DNA of 64,000 bases from Virgibacillus indicus (GTDB lineage Bacteria; Bacillota; Bacilli; Bacillales; Amphibacillaceae), in NCBI RefSeq assembly GCF_002266285.1, contig NZ_NPMS01000008.1:62001-126000 (forward strand), read 5' to 3'. A program made the position numbers and the translations under genes. This document shows positions 53,957-62,884 of this stretch, in pieces. The notes below the pieces were generated by a model. The model was given only the letters and a program-made list of their open reading frames with translations, was not told the DNA's origin and made no database searches. The first letter of the stretch is position 1, and each line of letters opens with the position of its first letter.

Positions 53957-54514
53957 TTACGAAACTTCTTCTCCGCTTGAAATATCCTCCATTCCGGCAA
54001 ATTGCTGATAGGATGCATAATGCTCCCTTGTTATAATAAATAAATCATATATTTCTTCCATTGGGTTAATTTGCTGATACACTTGAGGATATATCTCGTT
54101 ACCAAGAGCCGCATATGGAAGCTTTAATACAGCTTTGAGGGAGCGGGTATTTGTTTTTCTCACTTTCATAAAAATACCCTCAATCCCATGATTGAAAAAT
54201 AATTCATTAAAAAATTGCTCTTTCGCCTGTTTATTATAACCTTTTCCAAAGTAAGGCCGACCGATCCAGGTGGCAAGAAAACCGTGATTTTCATGGATGT
54301 CGAATAAATTGATTGTGCCAATCGGCTGATAGTATTCATCCATAATCGTTCGGGAAATCAACTCTCCATTTTCTTCTGCATCCATTGTTTGTCTGGTAAT
54401 AAAATAAAACTCATCACTTGTAGCTGCTTTCTGTCTTACATATGGAAATACATCTGGATGTGACATTAATTCAAAAAGTACTGGCACCTCATGTAAATCA
54501 CGTGTTTTCAGCAT
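53957..54514 (-). CDS. GNAT-family N-acetyltransferase
   Basis: Product of 185 residues with the GNAT fold. The acetyl-CoA loop is RPYFGKGYNKQAKEQFFNELF (about 86-106), followed by IFMKVRKTNTRSLKAVLKLPY, resembling RimJ/RimL-type N-terminal or small-molecule acetyltransferases. Acceptor unknown. The ribosome site GGAGGG lies inside a terminator-like hairpin directly before the ATG. An unusual structured leader with a tRNA-like fold precedes it, so expression is probably controlled by RNA structure. Confidence 0.85.
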   Translation of the reverse strand: MLKTRDLHEVPVLFELMSHPDVFPYVRQKAATSDEFYFITRQTMDAEENGELISRTIMDEYYQPIGTINLFDIHENHGFLATWIGRPYFGKGYNKQAKEQFFNELFFNHGIEGIFMKVRKTNTRSLKAVLKLPYAALGNEIYPQVYQQINPMEEIYDLFIITREHYASYQQFAGMEDISSGEEVS

Positions 54515-54545
54515 AAAAAAACCCTCCTTATTTGCAGGGAGGGTT
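54515..54545 (-). promoter_or_regulatory. Ribosome-site-sequestering, terminator-like hairpin of the GNAT gene
   Basis: On the minus strand, AACCCTCC (54545-54538) pairs with GGAGGGTT (54527-54520), followed by seven T and then the ATG at 54514. The second arm contains the Shine-Dalgarno sequence. When folded it would stop transcription or hide the ribosome site. Confidence 0.75.
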
Positions 54546-54580
54546 ACCTAAATTTCCATAAGGAATCTAGTTAGTCAGGG

Positions 54581-54629
54581 CCCACCCTCGAATTTTTAGT
54601 TAACGTTCAACAAAAAAATTCGGGGTGGG
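54581..54629 (-). promoter_or_regulatory. Long leader hairpin that competes with the tRNA-like T-arm
   Basis: Minus strand: arm 54629-54614 (CCCACCCCGAATTTTT) pairs with 54597-54581 (AAAAATTCGAGGGTGGG) with a single bulged base. Its first five bases, CCCAC, are also the 3' strand of the tRNA-like T-stem, so the two structures exclude each other. Confidence 0.7.
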
Positions 54630-54686
54630 AATCGAACCCACTAGAACCAGCTTAACACTGGTGGCGCACCATTTGCCTTCCCTATT
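54618..54686 (-). ncRNA. tRNA-like (pseudo-tRNA) fold in the GNAT leader
   Basis: Read on the minus strand from 54686. Acceptor 5' strand AATAGGG against CCCGAAT (5 of 7 pairs). D-arm GGC / GCC with a loop containing GG. Anticodon-like arm ACCAG-TGTTAAG-CTGGT (5 bp, 7-base loop). Variable TCTA. A perfect T-arm GTGGG-TTCGATT-CCCAC. Against a working tRNA: position 33 is G instead of T, positions 8-9 are AA, the acceptor is imperfect and no CCA is encoded. It looks like a tRNA-derived regulatory structure or a decayed tRNA. Confidence 0.5.
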
Positions 54687-54812
54687 TAATTCTTTAGTTT
54701 CGTCGTATTCATTTTCATCTCTTTCAGATTTGATACTTATATTTTACAATCATTTTTTTAAAATGTGAATCCTTTTTTTCAACTTTTAAGGAAAAAATTT
54801 CGACAAAGCAAT

Positions 54813-55709
54813 TTACAATTTTTTCAATAAAGCGTCTCTCAATGCTTCCTCTAAATAGGGGTAATCAAATTGGAAATTATAATCCATTGCTTTCTGCGGC
54901 AATACATACTGTCCCTTACGAATCAGCAGACTCATTTCACCGAGCGCTGTATATATGAAAAGAGAGGGAGTGGTGAACCAGTGTGGCCGTTTCAATACCT
55001 TTGCCAAAACTTTAGTAAAATCTTTATTACGCTTTGGGTGTGGTGCAGTTACATTGACAGGCCCGCTTATATTCTTATTAGCAATGCAAAATTGAATAAG
55101 CTTAACAGCATCTTCAACATGAACCCATGACATCCACTGTTCGCCATTTCCAATTTTTCCACCGGCGAACATTTTAACAGGCAGCGCCATATAAGGCAGT
55201 GCACCCTCATTTCCTAAAATAACTCCGAACCTTGTAAATACTGTGCGCACACCAAGATCCTCCGCCCGCTTCGCAGTTTTTTCCCATTCCACGGATACCT
55301 TTGATAAAAAATCCTGCCCAGCCTGTGCAGTTGCTTCAGTATAGATAAGATCCTCTGAAGTTCCATAAAATCCTACTGCTGAACCACTTATGAAGACCTC
55401 TGGTTTTTTGTGCAGCTTTTTCATTAGTTCAACCATTTTTTTCGTAGTATTTATTCTGCTGTTTAAGATGGATTCTTTTTTCGATTTTGTCCAGTAGCCA
55501 AATAAAGATTCACCGGCAAGATTAATAACTGCATGGATAGCGGGGAGCTTTTCTGCTGGATAATCATAACTGATAAAGGTTGTTTTTTCTTTGTTTGTAA
55601 AGTTGTCCGGACTTCTTGTAAGTATGTAGACATGGTGATTATCTTCAAGAAGTGAGGATGTGAGGGATTTTCCAACAAATCCGGTTCCTCCGGAAATTAA
55701 TATATTCAA
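54813..55709 (-). CDS. yfhF: TIGR01777-family NAD-dependent epimerase-like protein YfhF
   Basis: Extended SDR of 298 residues: ISGGTGFVGKSLTSSLLEDNH nucleotide motif, VINLAGESLFGYWTKSKKESILNSRINTT (family block), SGSAVGFYG, and C-terminal DUF1731-like region (HWFTTPSLFIYTALGEMS). The usual YxxxK is not obvious, as in this family. Activity unknown. TTG start after GGAGGG. Divergent from recX across about 110 bp, as in B. subtilis yfhF-recX. Confidence 0.9.
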   Translation of the reverse strand: MNILISGGTGFVGKSLTSSLLEDNHHVYILTRSPDNFTNKEKTTFISYDYPAEKLPAIHAVINLAGESLFGYWTKSKKESILNSRINTTKKMVELMKKLHKKPEVFISGSAVGFYGTSEDLIYTEATAQAGQDFLSKVSVEWEKTAKRAEDLGVRTVFTRFGVILGNEGALPYMALPVKMFAGGKIGNGEQWMSWVHVEDAVKLIQFCIANKNISGPVNVTAPHPKRNKDFTKVLAKVLKRPHWFTTPSLFIYTALGEMSLLIRKGQYVLPQKAMDYNFQFDYPYLEEALRDALLKKL

Positions 55710-55820
55710 GGTACAGCCCTCCTTAACGTATATATCATTAGTATATGCAGGGATTGACGATTTTTACGGTAGTGTCCGGGAAAATTTTCGTGCTACAATA
55801 AGGGAAAGGGGTGAGAAACA

Positions 55821-56636
55821 ATGCGAAAAATTACCCGGATCACTACACAAAAGAAAAGTAAGAATCGGTATAATATCTTTTTGAATGATGGCCAAGACGA
55901 AACGTTTGGCTTCGGTGTAGATGAAGCTATATTAATTGAATATAGGCTTCGAAAAGGTCTTGAATTGGACGATTCCATGATCGACACACTCATCCAAAAA
56001 GATACGGTACATAAGACATATACCCAAGCTATCCATTTTTTAAGCTACCGAATGCGAACAAAAAAAGAAATTTATGATTATCTGGTAAAAAAAGAAACGG
56101 AACCAGAGAATATTGACTGGATTATGGAGAAATTGGATAAGCAAAACCTGATTGATGATCATCTATTTGCTGAAATGTTTGTCAGAACGAGAATCAATAC
56201 ATCATCCAAAGGTCCACTGCTCATAAAGAAAGAACTGATCGAAAAAGGTGTAGCCGCATCGATAGCAGATAAAGCGATCAGCGGCTATCCGTATGAGATT
56301 CAGTATAAAAAAGTTTCCAAACTGATTGATAAAAAGTTAAATACAGCTAAAAAGGATGCCTTCCGCAAAAAAATTCAACAGCTTCAAGGTACCCTGCTGC
56401 AAAAAGGCTTCACACAGGACGTGATCAAAGATGCTTTAGCAGATGTAAGTGAAGAAAAAGATGAAGCTGCGGAATGGGATGCAATCGTTTTTCAAGGAGA
56501 GAAGCTGAATAAAAAACATCAAAGAAAGCTGGAAGGTTATGATTTACGGAATAAGGTAAAGACGAGTTTATTTCAAAAAGGATTTTCTATGGAATTGATT
56601 AATCGTTATTTGGATGGAAATCTTGATGATTATTGA
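55821..56636 (+). CDS. recX: Recombination regulator RecX
   Basis: Product of 271 residues made of repeated three-helix units (for example AIHFLSYRMRTKKEIYDYLVKKE, FVRTRINTSSKGPLLIKKELIEKGV, KGFTQDVIKDALADV). This is the longer Gram-positive RecX form. It binds RecA filaments and modulates recombination. Start at ATG after AAGGGGTGAG. No LexA box is evident upstream. Neighbours yfhF and yfhH agree with B. subtilis order. Confidence 0.94.
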   Translation: MRKITRITTQKKSKNRYNIFLNDGQDETFGFGVDEAILIEYRLRKGLELDDSMIDTLIQKDTVHKTYTQAIHFLSYRMRTKKEIYDYLVKKETEPENIDWIMEKLDKQNLIDDHLFAEMFVRTRINTSSKGPLLIKKELIEKGVAASIADKAISGYPYEIQYKKVSKLIDKKLNTAKKDAFRKKIQQLQGTLLQKGFTQDVIKDALADVSEEKDEAAEWDAIVFQGEKLNKKHQRKLEGYDLRNKVKTSLFQKGFSMELINRYLDGNLDDY

Positions 56637-56704
56637 ATTAAATAGGGCAGCTTATAACTCGCTAAAAAATCATCTCTTTCCCATTCGCTACTAAAAAACA
56701 AGCA

Positions 56705-56749
56705 GTGGAATCTAAGAATTTCCCATTGCTTTATAAACTGATTCCACTA
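56705..56749 (-). terminator. Probable terminator of the ger operon
   Basis: On the minus strand, AGTGGAATC (56749-56741, last codons of gerC) pairs with GATTCCACT (56713-56705) across a 27-base loop, followed by GCTTGTTTTTT. The loop is long, so strength is uncertain. Confidence 0.5.
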
Positions 56750-57843
56750 CTTCTAACATTGACTTTTACCTTTGGATTAACAAGGATATGCTCATAATAA
56801 TTTTCTCCCTTTATTTCTTTCCATATAGATGGATGAAAGGCAATGAGTTCTCTGCCTAATCCAAGTACGTCACTTTGATTAGCTGCAAGTTTTTTGAACA
56901 GAGCATCCGCTTTTTCAGTGAGAATCTTTGATAATCGTTTTTCCAAAAAATTGACCATTTCCTGTTTATCTAAATGATCTGGGGGATAGTCAACAATCTC
57001 CACGTCCAATTGCAGCATAATATCAGCATGTACCTTTTCTTGTTTTTCCAGGTTAAGTTTTCTTGATACGCTTTTTACATTATAGCTGACGGATACATCA
57101 TCTTTTTTATCTAACTGTTCTGTTAAAAGTGCTTTTTTGGATTGTGTTTCCATAAATAATAATAGCAAAGTACTTTCATCAGGGGTAAGGAACTGTCCGG
57201 TAAAGCTGTGGTCATGAAAAAGAGCAGCCCCACTTATTCTAACTTCATTATCTTCCTCGTCCTTGCTCAAATAAGGGAGCATGAAATCTTTTCCTTCATC
57301 AAACAAATAGGTGCGAATCGATCTTAGTGTAATATCCTGGATCTCCGAATGTATTTCACTGCTGTGAATCAATTCGTACAGGTATTCCCCTTTTTCAACT
57401 TCATTTTCGGATAAATGGGTAATTATCTCATTTGCACTGCTATCTGTCACAGCAATTTTGGCGTTTATATCCACCCTTGGATCCCGGTAAAGAGGATCCA
57501 GCACATTGTAAATATCACCTTTGGCTACCTCGATTCCTAAGATTAAAGCTCTTCCTTTTGCGGGATCGTAATTACCAGGTACGCTTCGATCAATTGTCAT
57601 GCTTGCCTCTTTTATCGAACCTCCTTTTCCAGTTACCAGTTCATTCGATATGGATATTTCCCCCCTGCTTGACTCACTAATATTCATATCTCTAATAATT
57701 GAAGTTGTTTGATAATCACCATTCTCATCCAAGTCAAAACCTGATAAATACACGGTACGGGAATTCTTTAGAAGTCTTTCATCCCAGCACCCAGTTAGTA
57801 ATGGAAGAATAAAGAAGATTAAAAAGAGCTCAGTTTTTCTCAT
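56731..57843 (-). CDS. Spore germination receptor subunit C (GerKC/GerBC type)
   Basis: Lipoprotein of 370 residues: lipobox LLTGC (Cys19), then the family start WDERLLKNSRTVYLSGFDLDENG. Domain pattern is as in GerC proteins throughout, including GRALILGIEVAKGDIYNVLDPLYRDPRV and the C-terminal DVLGLGRELIAFHPSIWKEI. C subunits sit on the outer face of the spore inner membrane and are needed for nutrient sensing. The start overlaps the end of the B gene by 14 bp. The C gene itself is intact although the B gene is interrupted. Confidence 0.93.
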   Translation of the reverse strand: MRKTELFLIFFILPLLTGCWDERLLKNSRTVYLSGFDLDENGDYQTTSIIRDMNISESSRGEISISNELVTGKGGSIKEASMTIDRSVPGNYDPAKGRALILGIEVAKGDIYNVLDPLYRDPRVDINAKIAVTDSSANEIITHLSENEVEKGEYLYELIHSSEIHSEIQDITLRSIRTYLFDEGKDFMLPYLSKDEEDNEVRISGAALFHDHSFTGQFLTPDESTLLLLFMETQSKKALLTEQLDKKDDVSVSYNVKSVSRKLNLEKQEKVHADIMLQLDVEIVDYPPDHLDKQEMVNFLEKRLSKILTEKADALFKKLAANQSDVLGLGRELIAFHPSIWKEIKGENYYEHILVNPKVKVNVRSSGISL

Positions 57844-58933
57844 AGGTCGATGCCGCCTCTCTTTTAAAAGTAATTGTTATTATAAGCAGCAGGATAGGGA
57901 TAATAATGCCAAAAATTAAACTTAAATGCTTTAACCATTTTTCAAGTAAGGTAATCTCCATATAATAAAATATCATTGAAACGATAAGGACGAATGTTCC
58001 AGATAGTATCACAGCAAATTTATGTTTGATACGGATTAATTTACTTATTCCCATACTTGCTGAAAAGGAGTAGCTGATAATAGTAGTAAAAACTATCAGA
58101 CCCCAGAAAGAAAGAAATATTAAATCTAATCGGCTTAACATTCTTATATCTATTGCACTTAGTATGTATAGAACCGGTTCCGACGTGATTTTTATTTCTT
58201 CAGGACTAAGCATTACGGTACTTAGAATCACAATATACGTTAAAAAAATGGTTACAAATAATACTGCTTAAAAAGCTCCTTTTAGTGCTGAAATATTTTT
58301 AGACTGCTTTATAAAAGCAAAATAAATAAGTAATGTTTCAAACCCTATGAAGGATATCATTGAATCACTTGTACTTTTAAGAATATTCCATCCACCACTG
58401 GAACCAATAGGGAAGAGATAGCGAACATCTATAGATTGATCACCATAAACAAAAAACGTAATGAAGAATAAAAACAGGATGAATATGAATAGGAAAGAAA
58501 ATAAAGATATCACATTTTTTATCTTACAAATACTTCCATAAATAAGTAGAACGAATACTATCAAAAATAATACCCATCCTGGAGTTTCAGGGAGTATCCA
58601 TCGTTTCAAGGTATCCGCATATATAATGAAGATATAACAAATCATTGACAGCAGGTAAATAATATATATAAAATTTAATACAGTTCCAGAAGTTTTCCCC
58701 AAAATTACTTTAGAAAAATCAAATAAGGTAAGATTGGGGAACTTTATGCAAAGTAACCAGATAAGCAGTACAATTAGTTGAATAAAAAATCCAGAAATTA
58801 AAATGGAAATCCATCCATCACTGCCCGCTGCGTGATGTGTTTGATGAGGTAATGATAACAAGCCTACACCAATCATCGTTTGCACCAGCACAATAAATAA
58901 ATTTACAGAACTAAAACGGCTCTTCACTTTCAT
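57830..58933 (-). pseudogene. Spore germination receptor subunit B, interrupted by an in-frame stop
   Basis: The frame from ATG 58933 to the stop at 57830 would encode about 367 residues, the normal GerB/GerAB (APC-type amino-acid permease-like) length. Codon 222 (58270-58268) is TAA. The first part (221 residues, LFIVLVQTMIGVGLLSLPHQTHHAAGSDGW start) and the remaining part (from AVLFVTIFLTYIVILSTVMLSPEEIKI) are in the same frame and continuous, so one nonsense change explains the break. B subunits bind the germinant. Unless read through, this receptor should be non-functional. Overlaps gerA by 23 bp and gerC by 14 bp. Confidence 0.85.
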
Positions 58934-60401
58934 CTAATTTCCACTTCCTCGATTGTTTTTCTTGCTTATAATGAGGTGAACTTTTAGAGTGCTTATACAT
59001 CATCCAAGAAGGAACACGAAGGATAGTATCTTTAAAATCCTCCATGTTCAATGGAACAAAAGGTGAAAAATATGGAAGACCGAATGAAGTAAGGCGTGAC
59101 AAGTGAATTAACACAAATAACACTCCAATGACAATTCCAAAAAAGCCAAATGTAGCTGCCAATAGCATTAAAGGAAATCCTAAGACACGAATTGAGCTGC
59201 TCATTTCTAGATTTGGCTGAACAAATGATGAGACCGATGTTAATGCAACAACTATAAGCCCGCCATAGGAGACAATTCCTGCCTCAACCATTGCTGTTCC
59301 TACAACTAGCCCTCCGACGATCCCAAAAGTCGTGGCGACGGAGGGTGGCAGTCGAATGGACGCTTCTCTAAGCAACTCTAAGGAAAGCTGCATAATCATT
59401 AACTCTATAAATGGCCGAAATGGTACGTAGCTCAACGAAGACTGCAGCGAATAAACAAGCTCCAAAGGAATTACCTCATAATGGAATGAAACGAAAGCAA
59501 TATATAATGCCGGTAGAATAAGTGCAATGATATAGCTGAATAGACGTATAAATCTAAAAAATGAACCTAACCACCAACGGGTAATATAGTCATCTGGTGT
59601 TTGAAAGAACGTCATAAATGTTGCTGGCAATATAATTACAGTAGGACTTCCATCTATAATTAAAGCAACCCTTCCGTCCTTTAAATTAGCAGAAGAGCGA
59701 TCTGGCCGTTCCGTAAGTAAAAGCTGGGGAAATGGAGTAACTGTATGATCTTCAATGCAATCCTGAATATCTCCTGCTGATCGGATGGAATCAAGCGTAA
59801 TACTTTTTATACGTTGTTCAACCTTTTTGATGATTTCCGGATCTGCCACATGATCCAAATAAATTAGTGATACATTCGTTGTTGTTGAGGAACCCAATGT
59901 ATAATTTTTAACCGTGAAACCTGGTGATTTTGTTACAGTACGGAGTAAAAAAATGTTTTTGTCTAAGCTTTCAACAAAACCTACTTTTGCCCCAAGGATT
60001 GTTTTTTCTATGATAGGCTCTGAAACTTCTCTATCGGTTGATGCGTTCGTTTTCAGCAGGAATCCTTCACTATTCCTGCCTTTTTTTATTAGCAGACAAT
60101 AACCATCTAATAATCCGTTGATGGCTATTTTATTACTTTTGGCAGTGCTGATCTCCTGGCTATATAGTTCATTTAAAATATTGTTGTTTTCCATTTTTGT
60201 AAGCGGTTTAATTATTTTTGATTCAAGCTTTTCCTGATCAACTAATGAATTGATGTAAAGGATAATATAGATTTGATTATTGCTATGTATTTCACGGTCT
60301 TTTAAATCGCTGGTATGATTTAATTGAGTTTTAATTGTATCAATTGAGAAATCTGCTTGATTCATCATAGGTTTTTTAAATTTATTTCTTTTACGCCGCA
60401 T
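58911..60401 (-). CDS. Spore germination receptor subunit A (GerA/GerKA type)
   Basis: Product of 496 residues: N-terminal soluble part (1-280; TERPDRSSANLKDGRVALIIDGSPTVIILPATF is diagnostic) and a membrane part with about five helices (RWWLGSFFRFIRLFSYIIALILPALYIAFVSFHYEVIP; RLPPSVATTFGIVGGLVVGTAMVEAGIVS). ATG 60401 is chosen after AGGGTG; codons further upstream have no ribosome site. First gene of gerA-gerB-gerC. No start-proximal damage is seen. Confidence 0.93.
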   Translation of the reverse strand: MRRKRNKFKKPMMNQADFSIDTIKTQLNHTSDLKDREIHSNNQIYIILYINSLVDQEKLESKIIKPLTKMENNNILNELYSQEISTAKSNKIAINGLLDGYCLLIKKGRNSEGFLLKTNASTDREVSEPIIEKTILGAKVGFVESLDKNIFLLRTVTKSPGFTVKNYTLGSSTTTNVSLIYLDHVADPEIIKKVEQRIKSITLDSIRSAGDIQDCIEDHTVTPFPQLLLTERPDRSSANLKDGRVALIIDGSPTVIILPATFMTFFQTPDDYITRWWLGSFFRFIRLFSYIIALILPALYIAFVSFHYEVIPLELVYSLQSSLSYVPFRPFIELMIMQLSLELLREASIRLPPSVATTFGIVGGLVVGTAMVEAGIVSYGGLIVVALTSVSSFVQPNLEMSSSIRVLGFPLMLLAATFGFFGIVIGVLFVLIHLSRLTSFGLPYFSPFVPLNMEDFKDTILRVPSWMMYKHSKSSPHYKQEKQSRKWKLDESEEPF

Positions 60402-60611
60402 TGCTGCACACCCTATTAACCATTTTGGTAGTAGTATGTGGAATTTGAAAGTAATCATACGAAAGGGAAGATAAAAAGCTGCTTTAATCAGAAAGCAGGG
60501 GTCTCAAATGGTGTAAATTACTAGAATCAGAAGTGGAACAATATAATAGAGGATAATTGTAAAACTGTGAGGAGCTTAGTGAGCTTTCAAGCATTATTGG
60601 TTCTTGCCCCC

Positions 60612-60649
60612 ATAAAAATAGGAGGCAGCATATAAAACTCTCTGCCTCC
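60612..60649 (-). terminator. Terminator of the SDR gene
   Basis: GGAGGCAG / CTGCCTCC stem with a 13-base loop, followed on the minus strand by TATTTTTATG. The stretch 60402-60611 upstream of gerA shows no other gene. Confidence 0.75.
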
Positions 60650-60655
60650 AGCATA

Positions 60656-61315
60656 TTAGCGATCAATAATAATTTCTTTTCTGCCATCATCTTCGCTGAA
60701 AATTTGCTCTGCCACAATTTCCGGACCTTTTAACTTGGAAGGGTTATCTACATGGGTTGAGTTTTCCCAGAACGGTGTGTTCATCCCGCCCATATATACT
60801 GCCGTAATAGAAAGTGGCTCATCCTCCCATTCCTGCTGCAGGCTTTCTGTAAAACCTCGTACAGCAAATTTGCTTGCACAGTAAATGGATTCATTCACTT
60901 TTCCCCTAAGACCGGCAGTTGAAATAATTGTTAGTATTCTTCCTTTGCTTTCTCTGATCAAGGGAAGAGCTGATTGTACTGTGAAAATTGTTCCTTTTAC
61001 ATTGGTGTCCAGTGTTTTTTCAATTTCATCAACCCGGTAATCATCCACCGGACCGAAAATACCTATTCCTGCATTATTAATAAATACATCCAGCTGACCG
61101 ATTTGCTGAAAAGCAATGCTGACAGAAGCCTGCTCACTGACATCACATAAAATGATTTCGGCCTGACCTCCTGCATCGTCGATTTCGCTTTTCACCAAAT
61201 GTAATTTATTATCGGTTCTGCCTAATAAAAAAACTTCATATCCATTTTTTGCATATTGAAGTGCCAAGGCGCGGCCAAGTCCACTTCCAGCACCAGTTAT
61301 TGCAACATTTGGCAT
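60656..61315 (-). CDS. Short-chain dehydrogenase/reductase
   Basis: Classical SDR of 219 residues: TGAGSGLGRAL cofactor motif (7-17), NNAGIG, catalytic Ser near TIISTAGLRG and YCASK (Tyr-x-x-x-Lys). Substrate unknown. ATG 61315 follows AGGAGG; the ORF upstream of it is not preceded by a ribosome site. Divergent from yfhH by about 100 bp. Confidence 0.9.
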   Translation of the reverse strand: MPNVAITGAGSGLGRALALQYAKNGYEVFLLGRTDNKLHLVKSEIDDAGGQAEIILCDVSEQASVSIAFQQIGQLDVFINNAGIGIFGPVDDYRVDEIEKTLDTNVKGTIFTVQSALPLIRESKGRILTIISTAGLRGKVNESIYCASKFAVRGFTESLQQEWEDEPLSITAVYMGGMNTPFWENSTHVDNPSKLKGPEIVAEQIFSEDDGRKEIIIDR

Positions 61316-61418
61316 TGCTTTTCCTCCTGTATTATAGATAAGTATGAGTAACATCATTTCCATTGTCCTAAACAATTGGTAAAATGTAAAATGAAAGGCT
61401 GGAAGGGGAAGATGACAA

Positions 61419-61754
61419 ATGAATTATCGATACAGTGATTATTCCATTGAGCAGTTGTATGCAGAAATAGGAAAGCTCAAGGAAAAGGCACAAAAGGCAG
61501 AACAGCTTGGAAATATAAGTGAAGTATCCATTAATGAAAGAAAAATGCAGGTAGCATTAGCATATACACTTAACCCGAAGGAATTTGAAGACGGGGAAAG
61601 ATATGAGCTGAAAATGGAACCGGGCTACAATTTTAAAATTAATTATGTAAATGGTGTATTTGCCTGGGGCCATCGGATAAATCTTTTAGATGAAGAGTAT
61701 GAAAAAGAAGAAGCGATTCCTATTTCGCTGTTAGGTGATAAGCTGAAAAAATAA
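61419..61754 (+). CDS. yfhH: DUF1811 protein YfhH
   Basis: Product of 111 residues: N-terminal helical half (YSIEQLYAEIGKLKEKAQKAEQLGNISEVSINERKMQVALAYTLNP) and C-terminal small barrel (GERYELKMEPGYNFKINYVNGVFAWGHR). Matches YfhH as remembered from B. subtilis, where it sits near recX and yfhP. Function unknown. Ribosome site AAGGGGAAG. Confidence 0.9.
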   Translation: MNYRYSDYSIEQLYAEIGKLKEKAQKAEQLGNISEVSINERKMQVALAYTLNPKEFEDGERYELKMEPGYNFKINYVNGVFAWGHRINLLDEEYEKEEAIPISLLGDKLKK

Positions 61755-61759
61755 GAAAA

Positions 61760-61785
61760 ACAGCAGGTGAAATAATACCTGCTGT
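61760..61785. terminator. Terminator between yfhH and yfhP
   Basis: ACAGCAGGT / ACCTGCTGT stem with an 8-base loop and A-rich/T-rich flanks. It may serve both convergent genes. Confidence 0.75.
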
Positions 61786-61806
61786 TCTATTTTGGCTTAA
61801 GAATTA

Positions 61807-62793
61807 TTAAATTGGGCTCTCTTCAACATGCAATTTATTTTGCAATTTATTTTCTGAGAAGATCCAGCCGGTATAGGAACTCATGATCCGCATATTATCA
61901 TCAATCTGTACAACTGCGACAAATGGATAATAATCTTTTGAACGATAACGCAGGTCAATAAACCGTACCTCTGTAAAATCATCGTAATCATTGATTTCCC
62001 AGCGATATACTGGTGAGAAGGATAAGAATGCTGATATATTTTTATCCTTTTGTGCCAATTCCATTATTGTTGAATCTGGCAGTGGGACCTTATTGAATTC
62101 ATCGACAATCTCGATGTGCCCATTTTCCACAGCACCAACGTAAAATTTAGAATCTGTTGTAATTGCGACACGCCAATAGTTTTGCTTGATTGTGGGTGAT
62201 GTTGCAATTTGTTCCGTGTTTGGAAAATGATCTTTTATTTTTTTGACAATTTCTCGTTTATCTATAAATCGTTTGATATAATACAGTAGGATTACTGAAT
62301 AAATTACCAGCCATGTTAATCCTGGATTTGCCCCAAGTGCCCATACACCAATTCCAGCAATGTGCAGCATGAAAATATAAGGGTCAAACGTATTGATGAA
62401 CCCATGGGCTATCCATTTGCTGGTAAATGGCCGGTAAGCTTGAGTCCCATACGCATTAAAGATGTCAACAAACACATGGATAATAACAGCTAAGAATGTC
62501 CATAGCCATAGGTGCAGAAAGTTAACCTGTGGAACAAACATATATATAATCGAAGCGATTAGAATTCCCCAAAGAATAACTGCAGGCAGGGAATGTGTTG
62601 CTCCGCGGTGGTGTCTTATATAAGTTGCATTATTTTTAAGCTTTAATACAGTGTCGAAATCTGGTGCATGAGAACCGATAATTGTCCCCGCTAAAACTGC
62701 GTGAAACAGTACGGGATCATTATGCACTGCGGGATCCAATGTTGCCAGACCGCCAAGTGCAACTCCCATTACAATATGGGTTCCAGTATCCAT
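61807..62793 (-). CDS. yfhP: YdjM/YfhP-family membrane metal-dependent hydrolase
   Basis: Product of 328 residues. The N-terminal MDTGTHIVMGVALGG, GSHAPDFD and HHRGATHS motifs are the conserved His/Asp set of the YdjM (LexA-regulated inner-membrane hydrolase) family; four or five helices follow, then a soluble C-terminal part of about 140 residues. B. subtilis YfhP has this length and start and lies beside yfhQ (mutY), as here. Activity unproven. Confidence 0.9.
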   Translation of the reverse strand: MDTGTHIVMGVALGGLATLDPAVHNDPVLFHAVLAGTIIGSHAPDFDTVLKLKNNATYIRHHRGATHSLPAVILWGILIASIIYMFVPQVNFLHLWLWTFLAVIIHVFVDIFNAYGTQAYRPFTSKWIAHGFINTFDPYIFMLHIAGIGVWALGANPGLTWLVIYSVILLYYIKRFIDKREIVKKIKDHFPNTEQIATSPTIKQNYWRVAITTDSKFYVGAVENGHIEIVDEFNKVPLPDSTIMELAQKDKNISAFLSFSPVYRWEINDYDDFTEVRFIDLRYRSKDYYPFVAVVQIDDNMRIMSSYTGWIFSENKLQNKLHVEESPI

Positions 62794-62884
62794 ATACTCT
62801 GGTCCTCCTTAATCTCATCTGATTACAGGATGTCTGAACAATTTGTTGTTTTATTGTTTATTGTAACATAAAGGATGTGCAATT

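Noticed and set aside
54618..54686. Functional tRNA gene
   Set aside because: The anticodon-like loop has G in place of T33, the acceptor stem has two mismatches, positions 8-9 are AA and CCA is not encoded.
54580..54690. T-box riboswitch
   Set aside because: AGGGTGG occurs near 54581-54590 (minus strand), but the following ACCGCG of the T-box, a specifier stem and an aminoacyl-tRNA or amino-acid gene downstream are absent.
57830..58231. Separate small gene for the C-terminal half of the germination permease
   Set aside because: It is in the same frame as the upstream half with continuous family sequence across the stop codon, so one interrupted gene is the simpler reading.
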